Counted from the first letter of the stretch, positions 8,479 to 15,847 are shown. The stretch: 16,914 nt of DNA from Thermodesulfovibrio sp. (GCA_027016675.1 JALUSH010000028.1:1-16914); one strand, 5' to 3'. Translations and numbers: made by a program. Notes: generated by a model from the letters alone, not told the origin.

Positions 8479-8590
8479 GACAATGGACCGTCAGGTCTTC
8501 CGGACATGGAGGAGTTCCGATACATGTTCAAGTTCTTGCCATATTCAGACGATAAGATATTAGATTACCTTATCAGAAGAGGAGGCGCTT

Positions 8591-10117
8591 TTGAGGACAG
8601 TCAAGTTGATGTTCCTTTTCTTTGTTGCCATCCTATCTATGGCACCACAGTGCTGGTCACTGGATAGCAAAACCACCCATATCATCCTGCTGCTTGATGC
8701 CTCAGGTAGTATGAAAAAGACAGACCCTCAGAATCTCAGGCTTGATGCAGGAGAGCTCTTTGTAAGACTGCTTGATGATAGCTTTGCATTGTCAGTCCTT
8801 TCCTTTCACTCAGAGGCAACAATGCTTGCCCATAAGAAAAACCCTGTTAAAGATCGTAATGAACTTATAAAAAAGATCAGAGGTATCGGCTCTTATGGCC
8901 TTCACACTGATCTTTATAGTGCCCTTCAGGCAGGCATTGAGGAAGCAGGTGAATTTAACGGCAAAAACATCGTAATCCTTCTTAGTGATGGCAGGATGGA
9001 CACAGGCGACACCTACAGGGATACAGAAAAGAGAAGGCTGATAAAAGAAGACCTGCTTCCCCTTGCTAAATCCAGGAGTATACCCATTTATACAATTGCC
9101 TTCTCTGAGCTTTCAGATAGGGAACTTTTAAGAGAAATCGCCATCAAAACCAGTGCTATCCCCTTTATGGTAAGGTCAGCACCTGAGATTCATCGTGTTT
9201 TCACAAGAATATTCAATGAGATAAAACAGCCTGATTCATTGCCCGTAAGAAACAGGGAGTTCCTTGTTGACAGTTCAATACGGGATATAAATATTGTGGT
9301 AACAAGACAGGCCCCTGGCAGGGGGATAGTTCTTGAAGACCCATCTGGAAAACGCTATACATACCTCAAACATCCAGCATTCATGAGATGGTTCAGCACA
9401 ACTACATTTGAGATGATAGGAATGGAAAAGCCAAAACCAGGCAGATGGAAGATCCACTACAGTACCAGAGAAGGCAATCAGGTGTTTATCCTGACTGATT
9501 TGAAGCTCAAGACAAACAAAATAGAAAATATCTACTACTTAGGTGAAGAACTCTACATCGAAACATGGCTTGAGGAAAAGGGACAAAGACTGGACAATAT
9601 CCCCATACTGCTCAGGAATATCGAGTTTTCAGCCATTCTGAACACAGACAGCCGCCTTAAGAAAGAGATACCACTCAGGGACGATGGTATAGCTCCGGAC
9701 AGGAACAAAGAAGACGGTATATACACAGAAGTGGTAAATCTGGATGAAGAAGGTGATTTTCTGCTGAGAATTGTTGCCAGGGGTAAAACCTTTGAAAGAA
9801 AAATAGAAAAACTCTTTACCGTTAAAAAAAGACACACCTCTGAAACAGAAAAGTATACCAGAAACGGAGAAACAGTTCCCCACAAAGAGATATCAAAGAA
9901 ACCACCGAAAGGCAGCAATACCCAGGAAGGCCACTCAGAGGATGGTATATCATGGAAATGGGTGTTAATTAAATTTATCATTACCAATATGGTTATATTT
10001 GGCATAGCAGGAGGTATACTCTTTATAAAGAAAAAGAGAGTCTTTCCTGTAACCAGATTGTATAGCAGGATCTCAATTCTCCAGTCCCTGCTGAAAAGGA
10101 GGAAGGATGAGGATTGA
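8591..10117 (+). CDS. Exported von Willebrand factor A protein with C-terminal membrane anchor
   Basis: 508 residues. It starts at TTG (8591) with AGGAGG 5 nt upstream. A signal peptide (about 1-23: basic start, hydrophobic 7-18, likely cleavage near C-W-S) leads into a vWA domain (about 28-215) with a complete MIDAS: DASGS (36-40), Thr106 in GLHTD, and Asp133 in LLSDG. Two beta-sandwich-like segments follow. The second carries R-D-D-G (363-366) and E-D-G-I-Y (374-378), the pattern of the choice-of-anchor X/TIGR03503-type module (recalled, not searched). A polar low-complexity stretch (412-455) leads to one transmembrane helix (about 457-479) and a basic cytoplasmic tail. Expected topology: vWA domain in the periplasm, tail inside. 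Its last 11 bp overlap the next gene. It likely binds a metal-dependent protein partner; the specific role is unknown. Confidence 0.82.
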   Translation: MRTVKLMFLFFVAILSMAPQCWSLDSKTTHIILLLDASGSMKKTDPQNLRLDAGELFVRLLDDSFALSVLSFHSEATMLAHKKNPVKDRNELIKKIRGIGSYGLHTDLYSALQAGIEEAGEFNGKNIVILLSDGRMDTGDTYRDTEKRRLIKEDLLPLAKSRSIPIYTIAFSELSDRELLREIAIKTSAIPFMVRSAPEIHRVFTRIFNEIKQPDSLPVRNREFLVDSSIRDINIVVTRQAPGRGIVLEDPSGKRYTYLKHPAFMRWFSTTTFEMIGMEKPKPGRWKIHYSTREGNQVFILTDLKLKTNKIENIYYLGEELYIETWLEEKGQRLDNIPILLRNIEFSAILNTDSRLKKEIPLRDDGIAPDRNKEDGIYTEVVNLDEEGDFLLRIVARGKTFERKIEKLFTVKKRHTSETEKYTRNGETVPHKEISKKPPKGSNTQEGHSEDGISWKWVLIKFIITNMVIFGIAGGILFIKKKRVFPVTRLYSRISILQSLLKRRKDED

Positions 10118-10799
10118 TCCACTCTTGTTTCTGTTCATGATAGAAGCCATAGTTCTACTCTGCATGTCTGTTCTGTATCTACTTTACAGGTTAAAAAAAC
10201 AGAATATGATAAAAAGAGAGGCTTCAGAAGAAGAGCTCTGCAATACAGAAGAAGATATTCAACAAGACAAATCCCCTGAGGAGCCTGATACCAATAGCGA
10301 TTCAAATTCAGAGACGAATGCAGATATAACAGTTCTGGATATGTTTACAAAACAACGCAAACGTTTTGCCGACATCCTGGGAACACAGGAGATAACAGAA
10401 CAATTAAAAAACAAACTCTCTCAACTCAAGGATAAAAACGCAGACCTTATAGAAAGGATCATCACACTCCAGGACAGTGGTATACCTGAGGAGGATGTAA
10501 ATTCGCTGATACAATCACTTGAACAGACCAACAAGGAGTTGACCCTTTGTGTGGAAATCCTTGAGAAGGAAAATGACAGACTATTCAAAAAACTCAAAGT
10601 CTATGAAGAGGAATTTGATAAGATGCAGAATCAGATCATGGATAGATTCGAGATCAACATAGAGGTAGATGATTCAGAGGAAGTAGAGAATCTCAAGGAG
10701 GCTATTAAAGAGAAGAACCAGGAGATAGAGAAACTACAGAAACAGCTAAAAGACCTTGAAAGTGAGTACATGGTCTTATATAAACAGCTTCATTCCTGA
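10107..10799 (+). CDS. Single-pass membrane protein with cytoplasmic coiled coil
   Basis: 230 residues, not a family I recognise. One N-terminal transmembrane helix (about 5-27) followed by basic RLKKQNMIKR predicts the N-terminus outside and the bulk in the cytoplasm. Residues 38-75 are acidic and polar (probably disordered). From about 85 to 230 the chain is rich in Leu, Glu, Lys and Gln with heptad-like spacing, broken near 122-130 (DSGIPEED) and 183-190, so two or three coiled-coil segments. ATG 10107 is preceded by AGGAGG with a 4-nt spacer and lies inside the end of the vWA gene, so the two are translationally coupled. Its 3' end overlaps the converging DUF1992 gene by 10 bp. With the vWA protein it looks like a two-part transmembrane complex; that is inference. 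Confidence 0.75.
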   Translation: MRIDPLLFLFMIEAIVLLCMSVLYLLYRLKKQNMIKREASEEELCNTEEDIQQDKSPEEPDTNSDSNSETNADITVLDMFTKQRKRFADILGTQEITEQLKNKLSQLKDKNADLIERIITLQDSGIPEEDVNSLIQSLEQTNKELTLCVEILEKENDRLFKKLKVYEEEFDKMQNQIMDRFEINIEVDDSEEVENLKEAIKEKNQEIEKLQKQLKDLESEYMVLYKQLHS

Positions 10800-11173
10800 T
10801 CCTTCCTCTCTATAAACCTGTCCAGAATCTTCTCCTCATACTCCGGGAAATCATCAAGATAGAATGGCTTCTTTCTTATCATATTCAGCTTCAGTATCTT
10901 GAAATTGAGTAGCCTGATTCTTCTCAGTCTCTCCTTGTCATCATCAAGGGTGTCAATCAGTTCTTTAAGAGAGATGATCTCCTTTCTCAGTTCAAGCTCA
11001 GGTGGAAGGCAGTTTGCATTCTTCAGTACCCTGTAGGCCATCCTCAGGTCCTCGGGAAGCCATGTGTCGTCATCAATCTCCAGGGGTCTGCCCTTGTTAG
11101 GCAGATCGTCAAAGAGCCCCTCCTCAATGGCCTCCTGAATCTTCCTCTCTGCTATCTTCCTGAATATGTCCAT
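10790..11173 (-). CDS. DUF1992 (DnaJ-homologue-subfamily-C-28 type) domain protein
   Basis: 127 residues, a normal length for bacterial single-domain DUF1992 proteins such as E. coli YhdN. The diagnostic N-terminal pattern is present: A-E-R-K-I-Q-E-A-I-E-E-G-x-F-D-x-L-P-x-x-G-R-P-L, followed by W-L-P-E-D-L-R-M-A-Y-R-V-L-K-N-A and P-P-E-L-E-L-R-K-E. The rest is charged and helical. It has no J domain, and its biochemical function is not established. Its ATG (11173) lies 50 bp inside the 3' end of yacG, with AAAGGGG about 10 nt upstream. It is the last gene of the uvrA-led run and its end overlaps the converging coiled-coil gene, leaving no room for an intergenic terminator. Confidence 0.85.
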   Translation of the reverse strand: MDIFRKIAERKIQEAIEEGLFDDLPNKGRPLEIDDDTWLPEDLRMAYRVLKNANCLPPELELRKEIISLKELIDTLDDDKERLRRIRLLNFKILKLNMIRKKPFYLDDFPEYEEKILDRFIERKDQE

Positions 11174-11333
11174 CTGCTATTTCCCCTTTATTTATCTCCT
11201 CTCCGGGAATCCTGTACTCACCGGATGCCCATGCACCAAGGTCAATCAGACGGCATCTCTCTGAACAGAAGGGCCTCCAGGGGTTTTCCTCCCAGGTGGT
11301 AATGCTCTTACATATGGGACATCTTATCTTCAA
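11124..11333 (-). CDS. yacG: YacG-type zinc-binding DNA gyrase inhibitor
   Basis: 69 residues, close to the 65 of E. coli YacG, a small zinc protein that binds GyrB and inhibits gyrase. Four zinc ligands are visible: C5-P-I-C8 and C23-S-E-R-C27. The family core W-R-P-F-C-S-E-R-C-R-L-I-D-L-G-x-W, then Y-R-I-P, is intact. The acidic C-terminal tail is poorly conserved, which may explain why the next gene can overlap it by 50 bp. Its ATG overlaps the stop of the upstream Gx-transporter gene in a classic ATGA. Position within a uvrA-led operon is a link to DNA topology and repair only by neighbourhood. Confidence 0.9.
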   Translation of the reverse strand: MKIRCPICKSITTWEENPWRPFCSERCRLIDLGAWASGEYRIPGEEINKGEIADGHIQEDSREEDSGGH

Positions 11334-11857
11334 TTGTCAGTCTCCAGCCTTTTGACAATCATGGAACATATCAACCCGTTTATTCCTCCTGTTATTATAC
11401 CAAGAAAAAGTATCACCGGTGAAATATAAAGTATGACCTCATATCTCCTGACAAAGAACAGGTATGCAAGCGTAAGCTGTGTGAGGTTATGAAAAAAGGC
11501 CCCGATCAGGCTGAGACCAAAGGGGCTGAATGCCCTCCTGAAGGTCCTGTATGCACCCGCCATGGCTATAGTACTTACTGTTCCACCTCCAAGGCTCATC
11601 ACAAACCCTGGCCCCAGAAATGTACCAAGGAAAAGAGAGCCAAGAAAAACCCTTATAAGGGTTATCATCAACCCTGTCCTGAAGCCGTAGAGGATGATAG
11701 CCGTAAGGGTAATGATATTTGCAAGACCAAACCTCAGCCATGGAAGTGGCGAGGGTATCAGCCGCTCTATTGCATGGAGCCCGATGGCATATGCTGCAAG
11801 CAGGGCTATCCTCACCCTATCCTGTGATTGCATCAATCTGTGAGTCGTCCTTTCCAC
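11330..11857 (-). CDS. Gx transporter family membrane protein (PF07456 type)
   Basis: 175 residues from GTG 11857, or 167 from ATG 11833; neither has a well-spaced Shine-Dalgarno, and the ATG form begins with a tidy MQSQDRVRIALL lead into the first helix. About five hydrophobic segments can be seen. Motifs typical of this family: L-R-x-G-L-A-N-I-I-T-L (41-51) and the Gly-rich F-x-M-S-L-G-G-G-T-x-S-T (85-96). It is often labelled heptaprenyl diphosphate synthase component I, but resembles small ECF-transporter substrate-binding (S) subunits more than an enzyme. It overlaps the NusG-II gene upstream and yacG downstream. Next to apbE and NusG-II, a flavin or flavin-precursor substrate is plausible but not shown; a quinone or isoprenoid connection is the alternative. 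Confidence 0.85.
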   Translation of the reverse strand: MERTTHRLMQSQDRVRIALLAAYAIGLHAIERLIPSPLPWLRFGLANIITLTAIILYGFRTGLMITLIRVFLGSLFLGTFLGPGFVMSLGGGTVSTIAMAGAYRTFRRAFSPFGLSLIGAFFHNLTQLTLAYLFFVRRYEVILYISPVILFLGIITGGINGLICSMIVKRLETDN

Positions 11858-12200
11858 CTATTGTTACAACCACCCTGTTCGGAAGACAGACAATGGCACC
11901 CCTGTCCTTCCAGCCCTGCAGCACACAGTACTTCTTTGGGCATGGGGAATCCACCACCCTCACCTTCTGACCCTTTATCTCAACGATCGTATAGCCCAGA
12001 GGGCCTTTCACCTTTACCCTCTGATCCTTGAGAAGTGAAAGCCTGTAAACAATGCGCCCCTCAGCCTCAATAGTAACTGTTGTGCTTACTGGCATCAGCC
12101 TCTGTACAGCCGCAAAGCCTGTGAGGGAGATAAAAAGAAGGCTCACCAGAAGCAACCAGTCAAATACAGTGGTGGTTTTAAAGATCTCCCTTATTTTTAT
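11817..12200 (-). CDS. NusG domain II-containing membrane-anchored protein
   Basis: The only normal start codon is TTG at 12155 (112 residues), but it has no ribosome binding site and would cut into the membrane helix. I extend the gene to an ATA at 12200, which sits 8 nt after a perfect AGGAGG (12214-12209). That gives 127 residues with a proper N-terminus, (M)KIREIFKTTTVFDW, then a helix L-L-L-V-S-L-L-F-I-S. The C-terminal domain is NusG_II (PF07009 type): S-P-C-P-K-K-Y-C, G-W, then I-V-C-L-P-N-R-V-V-V, i.e. three cysteines in the C-P-x-x-x-C and V-C-L-P-N-R motifs. Such proteins lie outside the membrane beside ApbE/Rnf-type redox genes. There is no NusG N-terminal (NGN) domain, so this is not a transcription factor. 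It lies 26 bp after apbE and overlaps the Gx-transporter gene. Confidence 0.8.
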   Translation of the reverse strand: MKIREIFKTTTVFDWLLLVSLLFISLTGFAAVQRLMPVSTTVTIEAEGRIVYRLSLLKDQRVKVKGPLGYTIVEIKGQKVRVVDSPCPKKYCVLQGWKDRGAIVCLPNRVVVTIGGKDDSQIDAITG

Positions 12201-12208
12201 TTTGTTTA

Positions 12209-12214
12209 CCTCCT
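12209..12214 (-). promoter_or_regulatory. Ribosome binding site without a canonical start codon
   Basis: AGGAGG on the minus strand between apbE and the NusG-II gene. No ATG, GTG or TTG in the NusG-II frame lies at usable distance. An ATA follows at 8 nt, another at 14 nt. It is the main evidence for a non-canonical start. Confidence 0.55.
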
Positions 12215-12226
12215 GACCGTCCCTGT

Positions 12227-13258
12227 TTACTGCTCACTTCCAACATCTATCCTGTCCAGAATCAATGACACTTTCTTTTTGATGCCATCACTTATATGTA
12301 TATTCCCGGCCCTGTCTACTGCAACTATATAATAACCCATCCTTTCTGCAAGCCTCTGTCCCTCTGATAGACCCTTAACAAAGACTGCCGTGGCAAGCGA
12401 ATCAGTGTATGTTGCAAGTGGACCCACTACTGTAACGCTGATCAGCCCCTCAGCCGGCAATCCTGTAGAAGGATCCAGTATATGATGATATCTCTTGCCA
12501 TTCTCTATAAAAAATCTCTGGTAATCCCCGGATGTGGATATGGCCATATCCTTCAATCTGATGGTAGCAAAGACATCCTCACCTTTTTCTGCCCTTGGAT
12601 TCTGGATGCCTACAATCCAGTCTCCTCCATCAGGTTTCGTGCCATAGCATCTGATATCACCTGCTATTGCCACAAGGGCTGCCTTTATGCCAGCTTTTTT
12701 CAGGATCTCCACTGCCCTGTCTGCTGCATAGCCCTTTGCAATACCTCCGGGGTCTATCTTCATTCCCTTCTCCTTCAGATACACTGTCCTTTCTTCTGGA
12801 TTCAACACCAATTTTTTGTATCCCACAAGGGGTAGGAGGCCCTGTATCTTCTGCAGTGAAGGTCTCTTTTTCCTGACAAAATCATAAAGCACTGATATAG
12901 AACCTATGGTGATATCAAAGGCACCCCCTGTTTTTTCTGAGATTGTCCTGGCTCGATCAACGACTTCGTATGTCTCAGGTGAAACCTTCACGGGTCGCAT
13001 ACCGGCGTTCCTGTTGATCTTTGCTATCTCGCTTTCTTCTGAATAAAAATTAAGGAGTCCTTCAAGCCTTTTGAGCTCTTTGAATGCCCTGTCAATTGCA
13101 GCTTCTGCTTTTTCCTTTGATGTACTCACAACAGTGATACTCACTATGGTATCCATGAGTATCTCTGATTTTTTGAAAATCCTCTCTTGATTACTGCTAC
13201 ATCCTGAAAGGACAATTATAAGTATAAGACTAATTAAATAAAACCCTTTCCTTTTCAT
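12227..13258 (-). CDS. apbE: FAD:protein FMN transferase ApbE (lipoprotein)
   Basis: 343 residues, normal for ApbE. It transfers FMN from FAD to a Thr/Ser of target proteins (for example RnfG/NqrC-type FMN-binding domains) outside the cytoplasmic membrane. The N-terminus is a lipoprotein signal: MKRKG, a hydrophobic stretch, and lipobox L-S-G-C with Cys20. Family motifs: M-D-T-x-V-S (35-40), F-D-I-T-I-G (114-119), G-G-I-A-K-G-Y-A-A-D (171-180), HHILDPSTG (258-266), and T-D-S-L-A-T-A (285-291) with the metal-binding Asp. A-G-D-I-R (199-203) stands where most members have G-G-x-I. Its start overlaps the uvrA 3' end by 29 bp. No FMN-binding target protein is encoded in the window, so its substrate must be elsewhere. 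Confidence 0.93.
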   Translation of the reverse strand: MKRKGFYLISLILIIVLSGCSSNQERIFKKSEILMDTIVSITVVSTSKEKAEAAIDRAFKELKRLEGLLNFYSEESEIAKINRNAGMRPVKVSPETYEVVDRARTISEKTGGAFDITIGSISVLYDFVRKKRPSLQKIQGLLPLVGYKKLVLNPEERTVYLKEKGMKIDPGGIAKGYAADRAVEILKKAGIKAALVAIAGDIRCYGTKPDGGDWIVGIQNPRAEKGEDVFATIRLKDMAISTSGDYQRFFIENGKRYHHILDPSTGLPAEGLISVTVVGPLATYTDSLATAVFVKGLSEGQRLAERMGYYIVAVDRAGNIHISDGIKKKVSLILDRIDVGSEQ

Positions 13259-15770
13259 CCCTTCTTGCTCCTTTGACAGATAGTTTTTCCTTCAAAAACC
13301 TGCCTGTATATGATGCAGGGTTCTTGCAAACATCTTCCGGGGTACCAGTGGCAACAATATACCCTCCCTCATCACCACCCTCTGGACCCAGGTCTATGAT
13401 ATAATCAGCCACCTTTATCAGTTCCAGATTATGCTCTATTATCACTACAGTGTTACCCTTGTCCACAAGCCTCTGAAGGATTTTGATAAGATTACCAATA
13501 TCAGCAAAATGAAGCCCTGTGGTGGGCTCATCAAGTATATATAGTGTATGTCCACGCTGGCCACCGCTCAACTCCTTTGACAGTCTCACCCGTTGTGCCT
13601 CACCACCTGAAAGGGTTGTAGCAGACTGCCCCAGCTTTACATAACCAAGCCCAACATCAACAAGAACCTGCAGACGTTCCCTCAGTGGTGGTATATTATA
13701 AAAGAACTCGTAGGCCTCAATTATGGTCATGTCAAGCACCTCTGATATGTTCTTCCCCTTGTATCTTATCTGGAGTGTCTCATTGTTGTATCTTGCACCC
13801 TTGCACTCATCACAGGGAACATAAACATCAGGTAGGAAGTGCATCTCCATCTTCCTGAACCCCTCACCCTTGCATGCCTCACACCTGCCATCCTTGAGAT
13901 TGAAGCTGAATCGTGAAGGTCCATATCCTCGTGTCCTCGCCTCGGTGGTTCTTGAGAAAAGCTCTCTTATATAGGTAAAGACACCTGTATAGGTTGCAGG
14001 GTTTGAACGTGGTGTCCTGCCAAGGGGCCTCTGATCAACGGATACAACCCTTGTAATCCTCTCAGCACCTGTTATCCTTCTGTATTTACCAGGTGTCACC
14101 CTGTCACCATAGAGCAGCTTTCTGAGTGCCTTATAGAGCACATCAAAAACAAGTGTGCTTTTGCCTGAGCCTGAAACACCTGTTACACATACCAGCAGTC
14201 CCAGGGGAATGGATACATCTATATTCTTGAGGTTGTGTTGAGCAACACCGTACAGTTTAATGAACTCCCTGGGAGCTCTTCTTACGGCTGGAACAGGAAT
14301 AACAAGTTTTCCAGAAAGATATCTTCCAGTAAGTGAACGTTCTGCCTCTTCTATCTCCTCAGGACGACCCTCGGCAACCACCCAGCCACCAGAGCCACCT
14401 CCTCCAGGGCCGAGATCCACCACATAGTCCGCACTCCTTATGGTCTCCTCGTCATGCTCCACGATGATTATTGTATTGTCATCATCCCTTATCCTGGCAA
14501 GTGTCTCAAGGAGTCTTCTGCAGTCTCTTGGATGCAGCCCTATGCTGGGCTCATCCAACACATAAAGCACCCCTGTCAGGGAAGAACCAAGCTGAGTAGC
14601 AAGTCTCACCCGTTGTGCCTCACCACCTGAAAGGGTCATGGCAGGCCTGTCAATAGTGAGATAATCAAGCCCCACCATCCTTAAGAATCCAAGACGGTCC
14701 TTAACCTCCTTTATGATCCTCCTTGCTATTGAAAACTCCCTCTCGGTGAGATGAAGGGAATCAATGAACTCAAGGGCGTCAGATATGGAGAACCTTGAAA
14801 ACTCCCCGATATTAAGTCCCCCTATCCTGAAGCCCAGGGATTCCTTCCTCAGTCTCATCCCCCTGCATGCCCTGCAGGGTCTAAGTTCCTCTATATCATC
14901 CTCGTCTTCAGAGATATTCTCAAACCCAAGGCCATTACAGGCAGGGCATGCACCAAGCCTGCTGTTGAAAGAAAAAGACATGGGTGTGACCTCGGGATAG
15001 CTTATGCCACATCTTGTACAGGCCAGGGTTCTGCTGAACAGGATGTCTTCATCTTTGTCAACAAGGTTTATTATAACTGTGTCAGAGTACTGGAGGGCAT
15101 GATCTATGGAGTTTCTCAGCTGGCGATAAACACTGTGATCAACAATCAGTCTGTCTATCACCACCTCTATTGTATGACGGGCCTGCTTCTTGAGCCTGAT
15201 CTCCTCTGTCAGGTCATACATCTTGCCGTCTATCCTTACACGAACAAAACCCTCTCTTCGCATCTGGAGTAATTCCCTTTTATGCTCACCCTTTCGTTCC
15301 CGTACAAGGGGAGACAGTATCTGCAGTCTTGTACCCTCGGGTAGAGAAAGAATGGAGTCTATAATCCTGTCTACCTCCTGTACCGTAATCTGCTCCCCAC
15401 AATTGTAACAATAAGGAACCCCTATTCTTGTATAGAGAACACGCATGTAATCATAAATCTCTGTAATCGTACCAAGGGTAGAACGAGCTGAGATGGTAAC
15501 AGTCTTCTGCTCTATTGCTACAGAGGGAGACAGTCCCTCAATGCTGTCCACATCGGGCCTCTGGAGTTCTCCAATAAACTGTCTTGCGTAGGAAGACAGG
15601 CTCTGCACATACCTCCTCTGGCCTTCAGCATATATGGTATCAATAGCAAGGGAGGATTTGCCTGAACCAGAGGGTCCAGTAATAACTATGATACTGTTCC
15701 TGGGAAGCCTCAGATTCAGGTTCTTCAGGTTATGCTCACGGGCACCCTTTATTACTATATAATCCTGCAT
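13230..15770 (-). CDS. uvrA: Excinuclease ABC subunit A lacking the insertion domain
   Basis: 846 residues against about 940 in E. coli. UvrA recognises damaged DNA and loads UvrB in nucleotide excision repair. Visible order: first Walker A GPSGSGKSS (32-40); UvrB-binding region (about 120-250, with R-E-R-K-G-E-H-K and H-T-I-E-V-V-I-D-R); zinc motif C251-x2-C254...C275-x2-C278; C299-x2-C302 with R-L-R-K-E-S-L; signature LSGGEAQRVRLA; Walker B VLDEPSIGLH; second Walker A GVSGSGKST; second zinc motif C-E-A-C...C-D-E-C; second LSGGEAQRVRL and LDEPTTGLH. Between C278 and C299 only 20 residues remain, including acidic SEDEDD. In E. coli about 118 residues stand there and form the insertion domain used in DNA contact. 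All catalytic motifs are intact, so it is probably functional. Its ATG has only a weak ribosome binding site. Confidence 0.95.
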   Translation of the reverse strand: MQDYIVIKGAREHNLKNLNLRLPRNSIIVITGPSGSGKSSLAIDTIYAEGQRRYVQSLSSYARQFIGELQRPDVDSIEGLSPSVAIEQKTVTISARSTLGTITEIYDYMRVLYTRIGVPYCYNCGEQITVQEVDRIIDSILSLPEGTRLQILSPLVRERKGEHKRELLQMRREGFVRVRIDGKMYDLTEEIRLKKQARHTIEVVIDRLIVDHSVYRQLRNSIDHALQYSDTVIINLVDKDEDILFSRTLACTRCGISYPEVTPMSFSFNSRLGACPACNGLGFENISEDEDDIEELRPCRACRGMRLRKESLGFRIGGLNIGEFSRFSISDALEFIDSLHLTEREFSIARRIIKEVKDRLGFLRMVGLDYLTIDRPAMTLSGGEAQRVRLATQLGSSLTGVLYVLDEPSIGLHPRDCRRLLETLARIRDDDNTIIIVEHDEETIRSADYVVDLGPGGGGSGGWVVAEGRPEEIEEAERSLTGRYLSGKLVIPVPAVRRAPREFIKLYGVAQHNLKNIDVSIPLGLLVCVTGVSGSGKSTLVFDVLYKALRKLLYGDRVTPGKYRRITGAERITRVVSVDQRPLGRTPRSNPATYTGVFTYIRELFSRTTEARTRGYGPSRFSFNLKDGRCEACKGEGFRKMEMHFLPDVYVPCDECKGARYNNETLQIRYKGKNISEVLDMTIIEAYEFFYNIPPLRERLQVLVDVGLGYVKLGQSATTLSGGEAQRVRLSKELSGGQRGHTLYILDEPTTGLHFADIGNLIKILQRLVDKGNTVVIIEHNLELIKVADYIIDLGPEGGDEGGYIVATGTPEDVCKNPASYTGRFLKEKLSVKGARRDEKERVLFN

Positions 15771-15801
15771 AATTATGAAAACTCACAGAGGTTTAACTTT
15801 A

Positions 15802-15831
15802 AATATAACTTAATTGCTGTTTCTAATGCAA
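15802..15831 (-). promoter_or_regulatory. Possible promoter upstream of uvrA
   Basis: On the minus strand, TTGCAT (15831-15826) and TATATT (15807-15802) with an 18-bp spacer, about 30 bp before the uvrA ATG. The -10 is 5/6 of consensus, the -35 only 3/6. No LexA-type CTGT-N8-ACAG box was found near it. The rest of 15771-15847 shows nothing else. Confidence 0.33.
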
Positions 15832-15847
15832 AAGGCAATTTATTCTG

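Larger units (their letters stand above)
8294..8590. other. Divergent intergenic region between bioF and the vWA gene
   Basis: A 297-bp spacer with no convincing gene. It must hold the promoters for both directions. Contents I can point to: an imperfect inverted repeat (8320-8413), a weak plus-strand promoter (8448-8478), a 6-bp hairpin GATAAG/CTTATC (8551-8556 with 8569-8574) just upstream of the vWA ribosome binding site, and that site itself, AGGAGG at 8580-8585. I could not match it to a riboswitch or small RNA family. Confidence 0.6.

Noticed and set aside
7131..8590. Search for a BirA-type biotin operator upstream of bioF.
   Set aside because: No TTGTAAAC-like half-sites in inverted arrangement were found in the spacer.
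8506..8667. A 53-codon plus-strand ORF (starting MEEFRYMFKFLPYSDD) overlapping the start of the vWA gene.
   Set aside because: It has no good ribosome binding site and its second half is just the vWA gene read in another frame. The first half might be a leader peptide, but nothing supports it.
9553..10122. A 189-codon minus-strand frame opposite the vWA gene.
   Set aside because: Ser/Phe-rich translation typical of antisense to a Lys/Glu-rich gene; the plus strand has the signal peptide, MIDAS and ribosome binding site.
13230..15770. Possibility that the short uvrA is a pseudogene.
   Set aside because: Both Walker A/B sets, both signatures, the zinc cysteines and the UvrB-binding region are intact; the loss is one clean domain in frame.
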